A DNA stretch of 64,000 nucleotides, from the NCBI RefSeq assembly GCF_003086295.3, contig NC_092048.1:87958626-88022625 (forward strand), read 5' to 3'. The notes beneath the pieces are model-generated. The model was not told where the DNA came from. It ran no database searches and saw only the letters and a program-made list of their open reading frames with translations. Every line of letters begins with the position of its first letter. Position 1 is the first letter of the stretch. Positions 24,290 to 33,718 of this stretch are shown one piece after another. The translations under genes were made by a program, and so were the position numbers. Origin of the DNA: Arachis hypogaea. Its lineage: Eukaryota > Streptophyta > Magnoliopsida > Fabales > Fabaceae.

Positions 24290-25829
24290 TGATGAGCGGA
24301 TATTTTATACGATTTTTGGGGATAATTTCATATAGTTTTGAGTATGTTTTAGTTAGTTTTTAGTCTATTTTTATTAGTTTTTAGGAAAAATTCATATTTC
24401 TGGACTTTACTATGAGTTGTGTATTTTTTTGTAATTTCAGGTATTTTTCTGGCTGAAATTGAAGGAGCTGAGCAAAAATCTGATTCAGGCTGAAAAAGGA
24501 CTGCTGATGCTGTTGGATTCTGACCTCCTTGCACTCAAAGTGGATTTTCTGGAGCTACAGAACTCGAAATGGCATACTTCCAATTGCGTTGGAAAGTAGA
24601 CATCCAGGGCTTTCCAGCAATATATAATAGTTCATACTTTGCACAAGGATAGATGACGTAAACTGGCGTTCAACGCCAGTTCTCTGCCCAATTCTGGCGT
24701 CCAACGCCAGAAAAGGATCAAAAGCTGGAGTTGAACGCCCAAACTGGCATAAAAACTGGCGTTCAACTCCACAAATGGCCTCTGCACGTGAATTGCTTAA
24801 GTCTCAGCCCAGCACACACCAAGTGGGCCCCAGAAGTGGATCTCTGCATCATCCATCATAGTCTACTCATATTTTGTAACCCTAGGCTACTAGTTTAGTA
24901 TTTAAACAACTTTTAGAGACTTATTTTGTATCTCATGACATTTTAGATCAAAACCTTGTATTCTCTGACGGCATGAGTCTCTAAACCCCATTGTTGGGGG
25001 TGAGGAGCTCTGCTGTGTCTCGATGAATTAATGCAAGTATTTCTGTTTTCCATTCAAACACGCGTGTTCCTATCTAAGATGGTTATTTGCGCTTAACTGT
25101 GATGGAGGTGATGATCTGTGACACTCATCACCTTCCTCAAATCATGAACGTGTGCCTGACAATCATCTCCATTCTATATACGATTGAATGAGTATCTCTT
25201 AGATTCCTTAATCAGAATCTCCGTGGTATAAGCTAGAACTGATGGTGGCATTCATGAGAATCCGGAAAGTCTAAACCTTGTCTGTGGTATTCCGAGTAGG
25301 ATTCAAGGATTGAATGACTGTGACGAGCTTCAAACTCCTGAAGGCTGGGCGTTAGTGACAGACGCAAAAGGATAGTAAATCCTATTCCAACCGGATCGAG
25401 AACCAACCGGTGATTAGCCGTGCTGTGACAGAGCGCGTGAGCGTAGTTTTCACTGGAAGGATGGAAGGTAGCCATTGACAACGGTGATCCACCAACACAC
25501 AGCTTGCCATAGGAGGACGTGCGTGCGTGAACAAGAAGACAGAGGAAAGCAGAGATTCAGAAGACAAAGCATCTCCAAAACTCCAACATATTCTCCATTA
25601 CTGCATAACAAGTAACCTTTAATCCATGCTCTATTGTTTATTTGAAATTCAACTGATAAACATAATTGACTTCCTAACTAAGATTTACAAGATAACCATA
25701 GATTGCTTCAAACCAACAATCTCCGTGGGATTCGACCCTTACTCACGTGAGGTATTACTTGGACGACTCAGTGCACTTGCTGGTCAGTGGTACGAGTTGT
25801 GAAAAGTGTGATTCATAATTCGTGCACCA
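24290..25829 (+). repeat. E2 3' LTR
   Basis: 1,540 bases, TGATGAG to GCACCA, the partner of 14598-16137. The palindrome cluster lies at 24660-24775. Confidence 0.93.
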
Positions 25830-25834
25830 TGGAC

Positions 25835-26083
25835 AGAGGAGAATTAATCCTTCAATTGAATGAGGACAACCTTGTGTTTACAACTCAAGGATCTCTCTCT
25901 GCATCCATGGAGAGGAAGCATAAAAAGCTTCTCTCAAAGCAGAGTCAAACAAAGCCCCCACAGTCAAACTCTAAGTTTGGTGTTGGGAGGCCACAACCAA
26001 ACTCTAAGTTTGGTGTTAAACTCCCATATCCAAACTCTAAGTTTGGTGTTGGAGAGTCTCCACAATGCTCTGAACATCTGTGA
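25835..26083 (+). pseudogene. E1 gag-protease, tail after the E2 insertion
   Basis: After the TGGAC duplication the E1 frame continues (RGELILQLNED) and runs to a stop at 26081-26083. It includes three PNSKFGV-type repeats exactly 33 bases apart (AAGTTTGGTGT at 25973, 26006 and 26039). The protein therefore ends shortly after the protease; no RT follows. The repeat peptide is encoded by the same motif that is non-coding elsewhere. Confidence 0.75.
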
Positions 26084-26131
26084 GGCTCCATGAGAGCCCA
26101 CTGTCAAGCTATTGACATTAAAGAAGCACTT

Positions 26132-26149
26132 ATTGGGAGGCAACCCAAT
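26132..26149 (+). other. E1 post-protease hairpin, AGGCAA loop
   Basis: ATTGGG-AGGCAA-CCCAAT is a perfect 6-bp stem. Compared with E3 (GCTGGG/CCCAGC), both arms changed together while the loop stayed. Confidence 0.65.
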
Positions 26150-26282
26150 TTTTATTTATCTAACAATATTTTTCTTAGTTATATGTCTTTATAGGTTCAT
26201 GATCATGTGGAGTCACAAAATAAATATAAAAATTGAAAACGGAATCAAAAACAGCAGAAGAAAAATCACACCCTGGAGGAAG

Positions 26283-26530
26283 CATCTGCCTGGCGTTCAA
26301 CGCCAGAACAGAGCATGGTTCTGGCGCTGAACGCCCAAAATGGGCAGTATCTGGGCGCTGAACGCCCAAAATGGGCATCATCTGGGCGCTGAACGCCAGA
26401 ATGGCACCCTGGAGAAGAGCTGGCGCTGAACGCCCAGAACAAGCATGGTTCTGGCGTTCAACGCCAGAAATGGCCAGTAAATGGGCGTTGAACACCCAAA
26501 ATGGGCACCAACCTGGCGCTGAATGCCCAT
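26283..26530 (+). repeat. Palindrome array in E1, period about 31
   Basis: Eight units starting CTGG(G)CGCTGAACGCC or CTGGCGTTCAACGCC, with unit lengths of 30-32 bases and one of 38. It is non-coding on the plus strand. Confidence 0.88.
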
Positions 26531-26591
26531 AGTTGCGTGCAAGGGCATTTTGCATGCCTAATTTGGTGCAAGGTTGTAAATCCTTGAACAC

Positions 26592-26718
26592 CTCAGGATC
26601 TGTGGACCCCACAGGATCATCTCAGGATCTGTGGACCCCACGGGATCATCTCAGGATCTGTGGACCCCACAGGATCACCTCAGGATCACCTCAGGATCTG
26701 TGGACCCCACAGGATCCC
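26592..26718 (+). repeat. 29-bp minisatellite in E1
   Basis: Four 29-base units (CTCAGGATCTGTGGACCCCA...) plus one partial 11-base copy. The core TGTGG-ACC-CCACA is itself an inverted repeat. It sits between the palindrome array and ORF3. Confidence 0.88.
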
Positions 26719-27008
26719 CACCTACCTCCACTCACTTCTTCTCATCCCTCACCACTCTCTTTCACACAATCACATCTACCCACTCTTCCCCATAAACCTA
26801 CCTCATAAACTCCACCTACCTTCAAAATTCAAAACCAATTTCCCACCCAAACCCACCCTAAATGGCCGAACCTTAACCCCCCCCTATATATAGCCCTCCA
26901 TTCTTCCTCATTTTCACACAACACAAACCTCTCCTCTCTACTTGGCCGAAACACACTTCACCCCTCTTCTCCATATTTTCTTCTTCTTCTTCCTCTATTC
27001 TTTCTTTT
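26719..27008 (+). other. E1 CT-rich spacer before ORF3
   Basis: A strongly pyrimidine-rich stretch with TATATATA near 26886 and long TTCTTCTTC runs. No gene is supported. Confidence 0.6.
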
Positions 27009-27044
27009 ATTGCTCGAGGGCGAGCAATATTCTAAGTTTGGTGT
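27009..27044 (+). promoter_or_regulatory. AGGG hairpin plus AAGTTTGGTGT, upstream of E1 ORF3
   Basis: ATTGCTCG-AGGG-CGAGCAAT is a perfect 8-bp stem, then AAGTTTGGTGT at 27034. Relative to E2/E3 the inner T:A pair became C:G on both arms, a compensatory change. Confidence 0.65.
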
Positions 27045-27082
27045 GGTAAAAGCATAAGCTTTTTGTTTTTCCATTACCATTG

Positions 27083-28231
27083 ATGGCACCTAAGACCGGA
27101 GAATCCTCTAGAAAGGGGAAAGGGAAGACAAAAACTTCCACCTCCGAGTCATGGGAGATGGAAAGGTTCATCTCCAAAGCCCATCAAGACCACTTCTATG
27201 ATGTTGTGGCCAAGAAGAAGGTGATCCCCGAGGTCCTTTTCAAACTCAAAAGAAATGAGTATCCGGAGATCCGACATGAAATTCAAAGAAGAGGTTGGGA
27301 AGTTCTAACAAATCCCATCCAACAAGTCGGCATCCTAATGGTTCAAGAGTTCTATGCCAATGCATGGATCACCAAGAACCATGATCAAAGTAAGAACCCG
27401 GATCCAAAGAACTACGTTACAATGGTTCGGGGGAAATACTTAGATTTTAGTCCGGAGAATGTGAGGTTGGCGTTTAACTTGACCATGATGCAAGGAGATG
27501 AACGCCCCTACACTAGAAGGGTCAACTTTAATCAAAGGTTGGACCAAGTCCTTATGGACATATGTGTGAAAGGAGCTCAATGGAAGATTGACTCCAAAGG
27601 CAAGCCGGTTCAACTAAGAAGATTGGACCTCAAGCCTGTGGCTAGAGGATGGTTGGAGTTCATTCAATGCTCAATCATTCCCACTAGCAACCGATCTGAA
27701 GTTTCTATGGATCGAGCCATCATGATTCATAGCATCATGATTGGAGAGGAAATAGAAGTTCATGAAGTCATCTCTAATGAACTCTACAAAATAGCCAAAA
27801 AGTCATCCCCCATGGCAAGGCTAGCTTTTCCTCATCTTATCTGCCATCTATGTTACTCAGCTGGAGCTTTCATAGAAGGAGACATTCCTATTAAGGAAGA
27901 GAAGCCCATCACTAAGAAAAAGATGGAGCAAGCAAGAGAGCCCATTCATGGAGCTCAAGAGGCGCAGGAAGCTCATCACCATGAGATCCCGGAGATGCCT
28001 CAAATGCATTTTCCTCCACAAAACTATTGGGAGCAAATCAACACCTCCCTAGGAGAATTAAGTGCCAACATGGGACAATCAAGGGTGGAACATCAAGAGC
28101 ACTCTATCATGCTCCATGAAATAAGAGAAGATCAAAAAGCAATGAGGGAGGAGCAACAAAGACAAGGAAGAGACATAGAAGAGCTCAAGGACATCATTGG
28201 TTCCTCAAGAAGGAAACGCCACCATCACTAA
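27083..28231 (+). CDS. E1 ORF3, plant-transposon-type protein, intact
   Basis: The 382-residue frame starts at the ATG 27083 (the TTG just before is not needed). A Ser/Lys-rich N-terminus is followed by a conserved body (residues about 25-270) with EYPEIRHEI, VQEFYANAW, MVRGKYLDF, LKPVARGWLEF and SNRSEV, shared motif by motif with E3 ORF3. A His/Gln-rich hinge and a Glu/Arg-rich coiled-coil-like tail end in RRKRHHH. Proteins of this kind follow pol in Athila-like plant elements; function is unknown and no envelope features such as a signal peptide or membrane helix are seen. An intact frame here contrasts with the broken E1 gag. Confidence 0.85.
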   Translation: MAPKTGESSRKGKGKTKTSTSESWEMERFISKAHQDHFYDVVAKKKVIPEVLFKLKRNEYPEIRHEIQRRGWEVLTNPIQQVGILMVQEFYANAWITKNHDQSKNPDPKNYVTMVRGKYLDFSPENVRLAFNLTMMQGDERPYTRRVNFNQRLDQVLMDICVKGAQWKIDSKGKPVQLRRLDLKPVARGWLEFIQCSIIPTSNRSEVSMDRAIMIHSIMIGEEIEVHEVISNELYKIAKKSSPMARLAFPHLICHLCYSAGAFIEGDIPIKEEKPITKKKMEQAREPIHGAQEAQEAHHHEIPEMPQMHFPPQNYWEQINTSLGELSANMGQSRVEHQEHSIMLHEIREDQKAMREEQQRQGRDIEELKDIIGSSRRKRHHH

Positions 28232-29282
28232 GGTGGATTCATTCCTTGTTCTTATTTCTTCTGCTTTTCGTTTTCTATGTTATGTGCTTATCTATGTTTG
28301 TGTCTTCATTACATGATAATTAGTAGTTAGTAACTTTGTCTTAAAGTTATGAATGTCCTATGAATCCATCACCTCTCTTAAATGAAAAATGTTTTAATTC
28401 AAAAGAACAAGAAGTACATGAGTTTCGAATTTATCCTTGAACGTAGCTTAATTATATTGATGTGGTGACAATGCTTCTTGTTTTCTGAATGAATGCTTGA
28501 ACAGTGCATATGTCTTTTGAAGTTGTTGTTTAAGAATGTTAAATATGTTGGCTCTTGAAACAATGATGACAAGGAGACATGTTATTTGATAATCTGAAAA
28601 ATCATAAAAATGATTCTTGAAGTAAGAAAAAGCAGCAAAGAACAAAGCTTGCAGAAAAAAAAATAGAAAAAGAAAAAGCAAGCAAAAAAAGCCAATAACC
28701 CTTAAAACCAAAAGGCAAGGGCAAATAAAAAGGATCCCAAGGCTTTGAGCATCAGTGGATAGGAGGGCCTAAAGGAATAAAATCCTGGTCTAAGCAGCTA
28801 AACCAAGCTGTCCCTAACCATGTGCTTGTGGCGTGTAGGTGTCAAGTGAAAACTTGAGACTGAGCGGTTAAAGTCAAGGTCCAAAGCAAAAAAAGAGTGT
28901 GCTTAAGAACCCTGGACACCTCTAATTGGGGACTTTAGCAAAGCTGAGTCACAATCTGAAAAGGTTCACCCAACTATGTGTCTGTGGCATTTATGTATCC
29001 GGTGGTAATACTGGAAAACAAAGTGCTTAGGGCCACGGCCAAGACTCATAAAATAGCTGTGTTCAAGAATCATCATACTGAACTAGGAGAGTCAATAACA
29101 CTATCTGAACTCTGAGTTCCTATAGATGCCAATCATTCTAAACTTCAATGGATAAAGTGAGATGCCAAGACTATTCAAGAGGCAAAAAGCTATAAGTCCC
29201 GCTCATATGATTGAAGCTATGTTTCATTGATAGTTTGGAATTTATAGTATATTCTCTTCTTTTTATCCTATTTGATTTTCAG
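28232..29282 (+). other. E1 3' untranslated region
   Basis: From about 28440 this is closely similar to the 3' regions of E2 and E3. It contains an A-rich purine run near 28650-28690. No coding frame is supported. Confidence 0.7.
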
Positions 29283-29319
29283 TTGCTTGGGGACAAGCAA
29301 CAATTTAAGTTTGGTGTTG
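29283..29319 (+). promoter_or_regulatory. Hairpin and PPT-position sequence before the E1 3' LTR
   Basis: TTGCTTG-GGGA-CAAGCAA (29283-29300) keeps the stem with a GGGA loop. AAGTTTGGTGT follows at 29307 and the LTR starts at 29320. Confidence 0.6.
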
Positions 29320-31077
29320 TGATGAGCGGATAATTTATACGCTTTTTGGCATTATTTTTAGTATGTTTTTAGTAGAATCTAGTTACTTTTAGGGATGTTT
29401 TCATTAGTTTTTATGTTAAATTCACATTTCTGGACTTTACTATGAGTTTATGTGTTTTTCTGTGATTTCAGGTATTTTCTGGCTGAAATTGAGGGACTTG
29501 AGCAAAAATCAGATTCAGAGGTTGAAGAAGGACTGCTGATGCTGTTAAATTCTGACCTCCCTGCACTCAAAGTGGATTTTCTGGAGCTACAGAACTCAAA
29601 ATGGCACGCTTCCAATTGCGTTGGAAAGTAGACATCCAGGGCTTTTCAGAAATGTATAATAGTTCATACTTTTTCCAAGTTTAGATGACGCAAACTGGCG
29701 TTCAACGCCAGCTCTCTGCCCAATTCTGGAGTTCAGCGCCAGAAAGGGATCAAAAACCAGAGTTGAACGCCAGAAATGGATCAAAAACTGGCGTTCAACT
29801 CCACAAATGGCCTCTGCACATAGAAAGTTAAAGCTCAGCCCAAGCACACACCAAGTGGGCCCTGGAAGTGGATTTACACATCAATTACTTACTTCTGTAA
29901 ACCCTAGTAGCTAGTTTATTATAAATAGGACCTTTTACTATTGTATTAGACATCTTTGGATTATATTTTGATCATCTTAGGATCTTAGGATCATCTTTGG
30001 ACGCCTGGTTAGATCAAAGGGGCTGGCCATTCGGCCATGCCTGGACCTTTCACTTATGTATTTTTAACGGTAGAGTTTCTACACTCCATAGATTAAGGTG
30101 TGGAGCTCTGCTGTTCCTCAAAGATTAATGCAAAGTACTACTATTTTCTATTTAATTCATCTTATTTCGCTTCTAAGATATTCATTCACACTTCAACCTG
30201 AATGTGATGAACGTGACAATCATCATCATTCCCTATGAACACGTGCCTGACAACCACTTCCGTTCTACATTAGATTGAATGAGTATCTCTTAGATCTCTT
30301 AATCGGAATCTTCGTGGTGTAAGCTAGAATGATGGCGGCATTCAAGAGAATCCAGAAGGTCTAAACCTTGTCTGTGGTATTCCGAGTAGGATTCAATGAT
30401 TGAATGACTGTGACGAGCTTCAAACTCGCGATTGCCGGGCGTAGTGACAGACGCAAAAGGATAGTAAATCCTATTCCAGCATGATCGAGAACCGACAGAT
30501 GAATAGCCGTGCCGTGACAAGGTGCGTTGACCATTTTCACTGAGAGGATAAGATGAAACCATTGACAAGGGTGATGCCTCCAGACGATTAGCCGTGCCGT
30601 GACAGGGCATTTGGATCATTTTCCCGAGAGAAGACCGAAAGTAGCCATTGACAATGGTGATGTATCACATAAAGCCAGCCATGGAAAGGAGTAAGACTGA
30701 TTGGATGAAGATAGCAGGAAAGCAGAGGTTCAGAGGAACGAAAGCATCTCTATTCGCTTATCTGAAATTCTCACCAATGATTTACATAAGTATTTCTATC
30801 CTTATTTTATTAATTATTTTCAAAAACCCCATTACTATTTTATATCCGCCTGACTGAGATTTACAAGGTGACCATAGCTTGCTTCATACCAACAATCTCC
30901 GTGGGATTCGACCCTTACTCACGTAAGGTATTACTTGGACGACTCAGTGCACTTGCTGGTTAGTTGTGCGAAGTTGTGAACCATGGTATTGGCATCATGT
31001 TTTTGGCGCCATTACCAGGGAAAGAAAGAGCGATGAATTTTACATAATCAAAGTGTAATCACAATTTCTGCGCACCA
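29320..31077 (+). repeat. E1 3' LTR
   Basis: 1,758 bases from TGATGAG to GCACCA. It is about 38 bases longer than the 5' copy because of a GATCATCTTAGGATC-type stretch at about 29950-30000. The TATA-like box is at 29920 and the fossil primer site at 31004-31021. Confidence 0.9.
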
Positions 31078-31082
31078 AATAT

Positions 31083-32432
31083 CCATCTTCAAATCTCAAC
31101 ACACACCAACTCAACTCATCAATAATCATCATCTAACAATATGTATCTCATCACATTCAAATCCATTCTTCCTACTAATAGTCATCCACCATCAATCATA
31201 GCTCAACATCAATAATTCTTCCTCATGCAACATTAACTCAAAATCAATACCATTCAATATCATCACCAACCACAAGATTCAAAACCCACAATCATCATCA
31301 TAATATATCATCACACATCATAATCATCAATATCCTTCAACAAGCACCATAAACATATATTATACATTCCAACAATCTCTATAATCCTCTTCATCATACA
31401 ACATAATTTCATAAATAATTAGGCATACACCAACATCATTCAATCCTATCTTATGGTCCACTAGCCTAAGTTTCCAGAAACATTACATATTACATAAAGA
31501 AAATCAAAATCATACCTTGACTGATTCCTAATATGCACAAAACACCACTTTGAGTCCAAACAAGCTTCCAAAAAGCCAAGCCAACTCCAACAAGCACCAA
31601 AACTCAAACTAACATCATGTAACATACAAACATCAAGCCTAGGGTTTACAAAATAACTAAACACATGAGTTTAGTGAAACCTTACCTTGTCCAATGATAT
31701 TAGGAGTAAAATCCAATAAGTACTCGCTACTAGAGATCACCTAAATAAGCAAAATCACAAAATCTACTCAAAAACCAAACCCCCAAAATGCAGAAAGTTA
31801 GGGCAGGAAATTAAGATGTGAGCTTCAAGTTCTTACCATATTTTCTTAGTTAGGATTGAAGAGCTCTACAAGAGCTTCGCGTGGCCGCAAACGGCTCGTA
31901 AATCGGAATTCCGTAGCTCAAGTTATGGCTCCCGAAAGGTGATGATGAATAGTAACATCACCTCTTCTCCTCTCTTCTCTCAAACCGCGCCTTTCTTTCT
32001 CTTTGGGCTGGAAAATGAGCTCAAAGCTCATTAAATGAGCATATATATGGTGAGCCTTGTGCCCAGTTTGGGCTCGGTCTAACTCGTTAGCGTTTTTGGT
32101 TCTTTGACCCACTTTGGGCCAAAACCTTTAAGATTAGTGCCCGATTTTCAATTCTAAATTATTTTTGTCCTTTCAAAACAACAAATCGATATTCAAAATC
32201 TTATTTTCCCAAAATACACGGTACTGGACAGATTAAAGCTGGTACTGCCAGCTTAGGCACCAGTACGCATTTTTTCAAAAACTTTTTGCAAAAGATACAT
32301 TTTCCAACTTAGAAAAATTCATTGAAATCAAATTTCACCTTTATATTTTCAAATTAAAACTTCTAAATTTTGAATCTAGTCCGGGCACTTAAAAATTATT
32401 ATTTCATCAAAACGGTTATGCCGGCTCTTACA
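31083..32432. other. Right part of the solo-LTR-like sequence
   Basis: Non-coding continuation of the sequence left of 8965. It begins with CATCA/CAACA-rich DNA like that just before 8960 and ends GGCTCTTACA. GGTACTG-GCAG words occur near 32220-32260. Nothing coding is supported. Confidence 0.6.
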
Positions 32433-32872
32433 TTGAGGGCGAGAGTGGCGACGGAAGAGAGAGGTCAGATGGGTTCTGGTTTTGGGTTCGGGCACCGGCC
32501 AGGGGATGTAAGTGAGGGAGAGAACGACACTTTTCTTTTTTAAAAAAAAAACATAACCTGGTTCGGGTTACATGAACCGATCTGAATCACTGGTTTTTAT
32601 AGAACCGGTCAGATCAAACCGATTTTTACCGGGTTCACTGCTTAAACAGTTCGGCAAGTGGCTCGATCCGGCTAGATAACTGGGTGATCGAATTTTCGAT
32701 CGAATCAGCCGGGTCGAATTGAATTTGATAACTATGGTTGGGAGTTAGTATTTAAGATAAAGAGTTTGGAGTTTAAGATGTAGGAATTTGACTCTAAGGT
32801 TAGCATTTATAAGTTCATAATTAGGAATTTGACATTTATAGTAATATTTAATAATTAATAGTATCTTATAAG

Positions 32873-33198
32873 TAAATAATTTATTTTATCTTTTTTTTAA
32901 AGATATTCTATTAAATTACTAATACGTTACAACTTGATATATGATTAGAAAAATAAATATTAAATAATCTTATATATAAGAATAATGATGATCAATGATA
33001 ATAAGTAAACAATTTATTTTATTTTTTTTAAAAAATGTCTTAATAAATTACCAATATATTACTACTTGATATATATGAATAATAATAAATATTAAATTAT
33101 CTTATATATATAATAATTATGACAATGACTAAAAATAAATAATTTATTATTTTCTTAAAAATACCTTATTAACTTGCTAATACGTTACAATTAAGTTG
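32873..33198. repeat. AT-rich tandem repeat, period about 128-132 bp, 2.5 copies
   Basis: Units starting GTAAATAATTTATTTT recur at 32873, 33005 and, partly, near 33133. Each continues with AATTACTAATACGTTAC- and ATATTAAAT-ATCTTATATATA-type blocks. The last copy ends at the MULE1 insertion site. Confidence 0.75.
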
Positions 33199-33207
33199 TT
33201 ATTACAA

Positions 33208-33479
33208 GGATAAATTACTCATTTAAATTGTTTGAAAATTATAATTATTAGAATATAACTTTTGAACATTGTAGACGTAAATACAATTTTTATATTATTA
33301 TAGAAATCGTAGGAGGGTACAGTGATTTCAGAAATACACGTAAACTACTACAGAGGGTGTAACGATTTACTTTAGAATGCGTGTCAAGAGAAACTGCTAC
33401 ACCTTATAGCAGTTTTTTGAAGAAATGCAACAATAAAGGAACCGTGGTATCCCTATAGTGATTTCTTCACAAATGGCTC
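33208..33479 (+). repeat. MULE1 left terminal inverted repeat
   Basis: Matches the reverse complement of 35448-35694 through the whole arm, e.g. TCAAGAGAAAC and TTTCTTCACAAATGGCT. It contains three CTACA/AGCGGTTT-type dyads also seen in MULE2. Confidence 0.85.
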
Positions 33480-33573
33480 ATTGCATAAACTGCAGTACCC
33501 CCTACAGCGGTTTACATGTGCCTATAAATTCGCCAGACACAGTAGCAAATTCTTCATTTCAATTGAAACTAAA

Positions 33574-33578
<5 letters not shown>

Positions 33579-33635
<57 letters not shown>
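33579..33635 (+). repeat. (GA)n microsatellite, about 28 units
   Basis: An uninterrupted GA run about 85 bases upstream of the PMD-like ATG, in what would be its 5' leader. MULE2 has only short GAGAGA runs at the equivalent place (about 59770-59805). Confidence 0.95.
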
Positions 33636-33637
<2 letters not shown>

Positions 33638-33718
33638 GTGAATTGAGAGAAGAAGGAAAAGACTTGGAAAGGATTTGACCACTTGAGATTCCTAGAGGCG
33701 CCATTTTCAAGCGAGACC

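Larger units (their letters stand above)
14598..25829 (+). mobile_element. E2: nearly complete Ty3/gypsy (Athila/FIDEL-like) retrotransposon
   Basis: E2 is 11,232 bases with two LTRs of exactly 1,540 bases (14598-16137 and 24290-25829), which look about 98-99% identical by eye. It is flanked by perfect TGGAC duplications (14593-14597 and 25830-25834). The order is LTR, tRNA-Asp primer site, leader, gag-pol, palindrome array, shortened ORF3, 3' region, LTR. It is the youngest layer of the left nest. Its size and ends resemble peanut FIDEL; naming is from memory. Confidence 0.93.
8965..31077 (+). mobile_element. E1: non-autonomous Ty3/gypsy element (gag-protease and ORF3, no pol)
   Basis: LTRs at 8965-10684 and 29320-31077 start TGATGAGCGGAT and end GCACCA. 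The element is flanked by perfect AATAT duplications (8960-8964 and 31078-31082). Removing E2 leaves about 10.9 kb. The order is LTR, tRNA-Asp primer site, leader, gag-protease, a short tail, repeat arrays, ORF3, 3' region, LTR. No RT, RNase H or integrase is present between the protease and ORF3, and the reading frame runs straight across the E2 site, so pol was absent before E2 arrived. It resembles the non-autonomous partner type known in Arachis (Feral-like), a recollection only. Confidence 0.88.
6253..32432. mobile_element. Solo-LTR-like sequence (TGTAAC...TTACA), interrupted by E1 and E2
   Basis: The sequence begins TGTAACACCC at 6253 and ends CTCTTACA at 32432. It is flanked by TTGAT (6248-6252) and TTGAG (32433-32437), 4 of 5 matching. 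With the E1 insertion removed it is about 4.1 kb and non-coding, with no second LTR, primer site or gag-pol, so a solo LTR fits best. Part of it (about 7185-7260) resembles 63800-63870 in the LTR at the right edge, supporting LTR origin. Orientation and superfamily (probably Ty3/gypsy) are inferred. A long non-autonomous element with unrecognised ends is the alternative. Confidence 0.62.
4968..32736. mobile_element. hAT-like non-autonomous DNA transposon, split by 26 kb of nested insertions
   Basis: The ends are CATAGTTATCA (4968) and its exact reverse complement TGATAACTATG (ending 32736). They are flanked by GTTGAGAG (4960-4967) and GTTGGGAG (32737-32744), 7 of 8 matching, the 8-bp duplication expected of hAT elements. 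Inside the tips, both ends are rich in ACCGG/CCGGTT words (about 4990-5075 and 32560-32720). Removing the nested LTR sequence leaves about 1.6 kb without a transposase frame, so it would need a transposase in trans. Superfamily is inferred from TSD length; the outer boundary is well supported. Confidence 0.78.

Noticed and set aside
27083..28231. Envelope-like function for ORF3
   Set aside because: No signal peptide, membrane helix or furin-like site is visible; the protein is hydrophilic with a coiled-coil-like tail.
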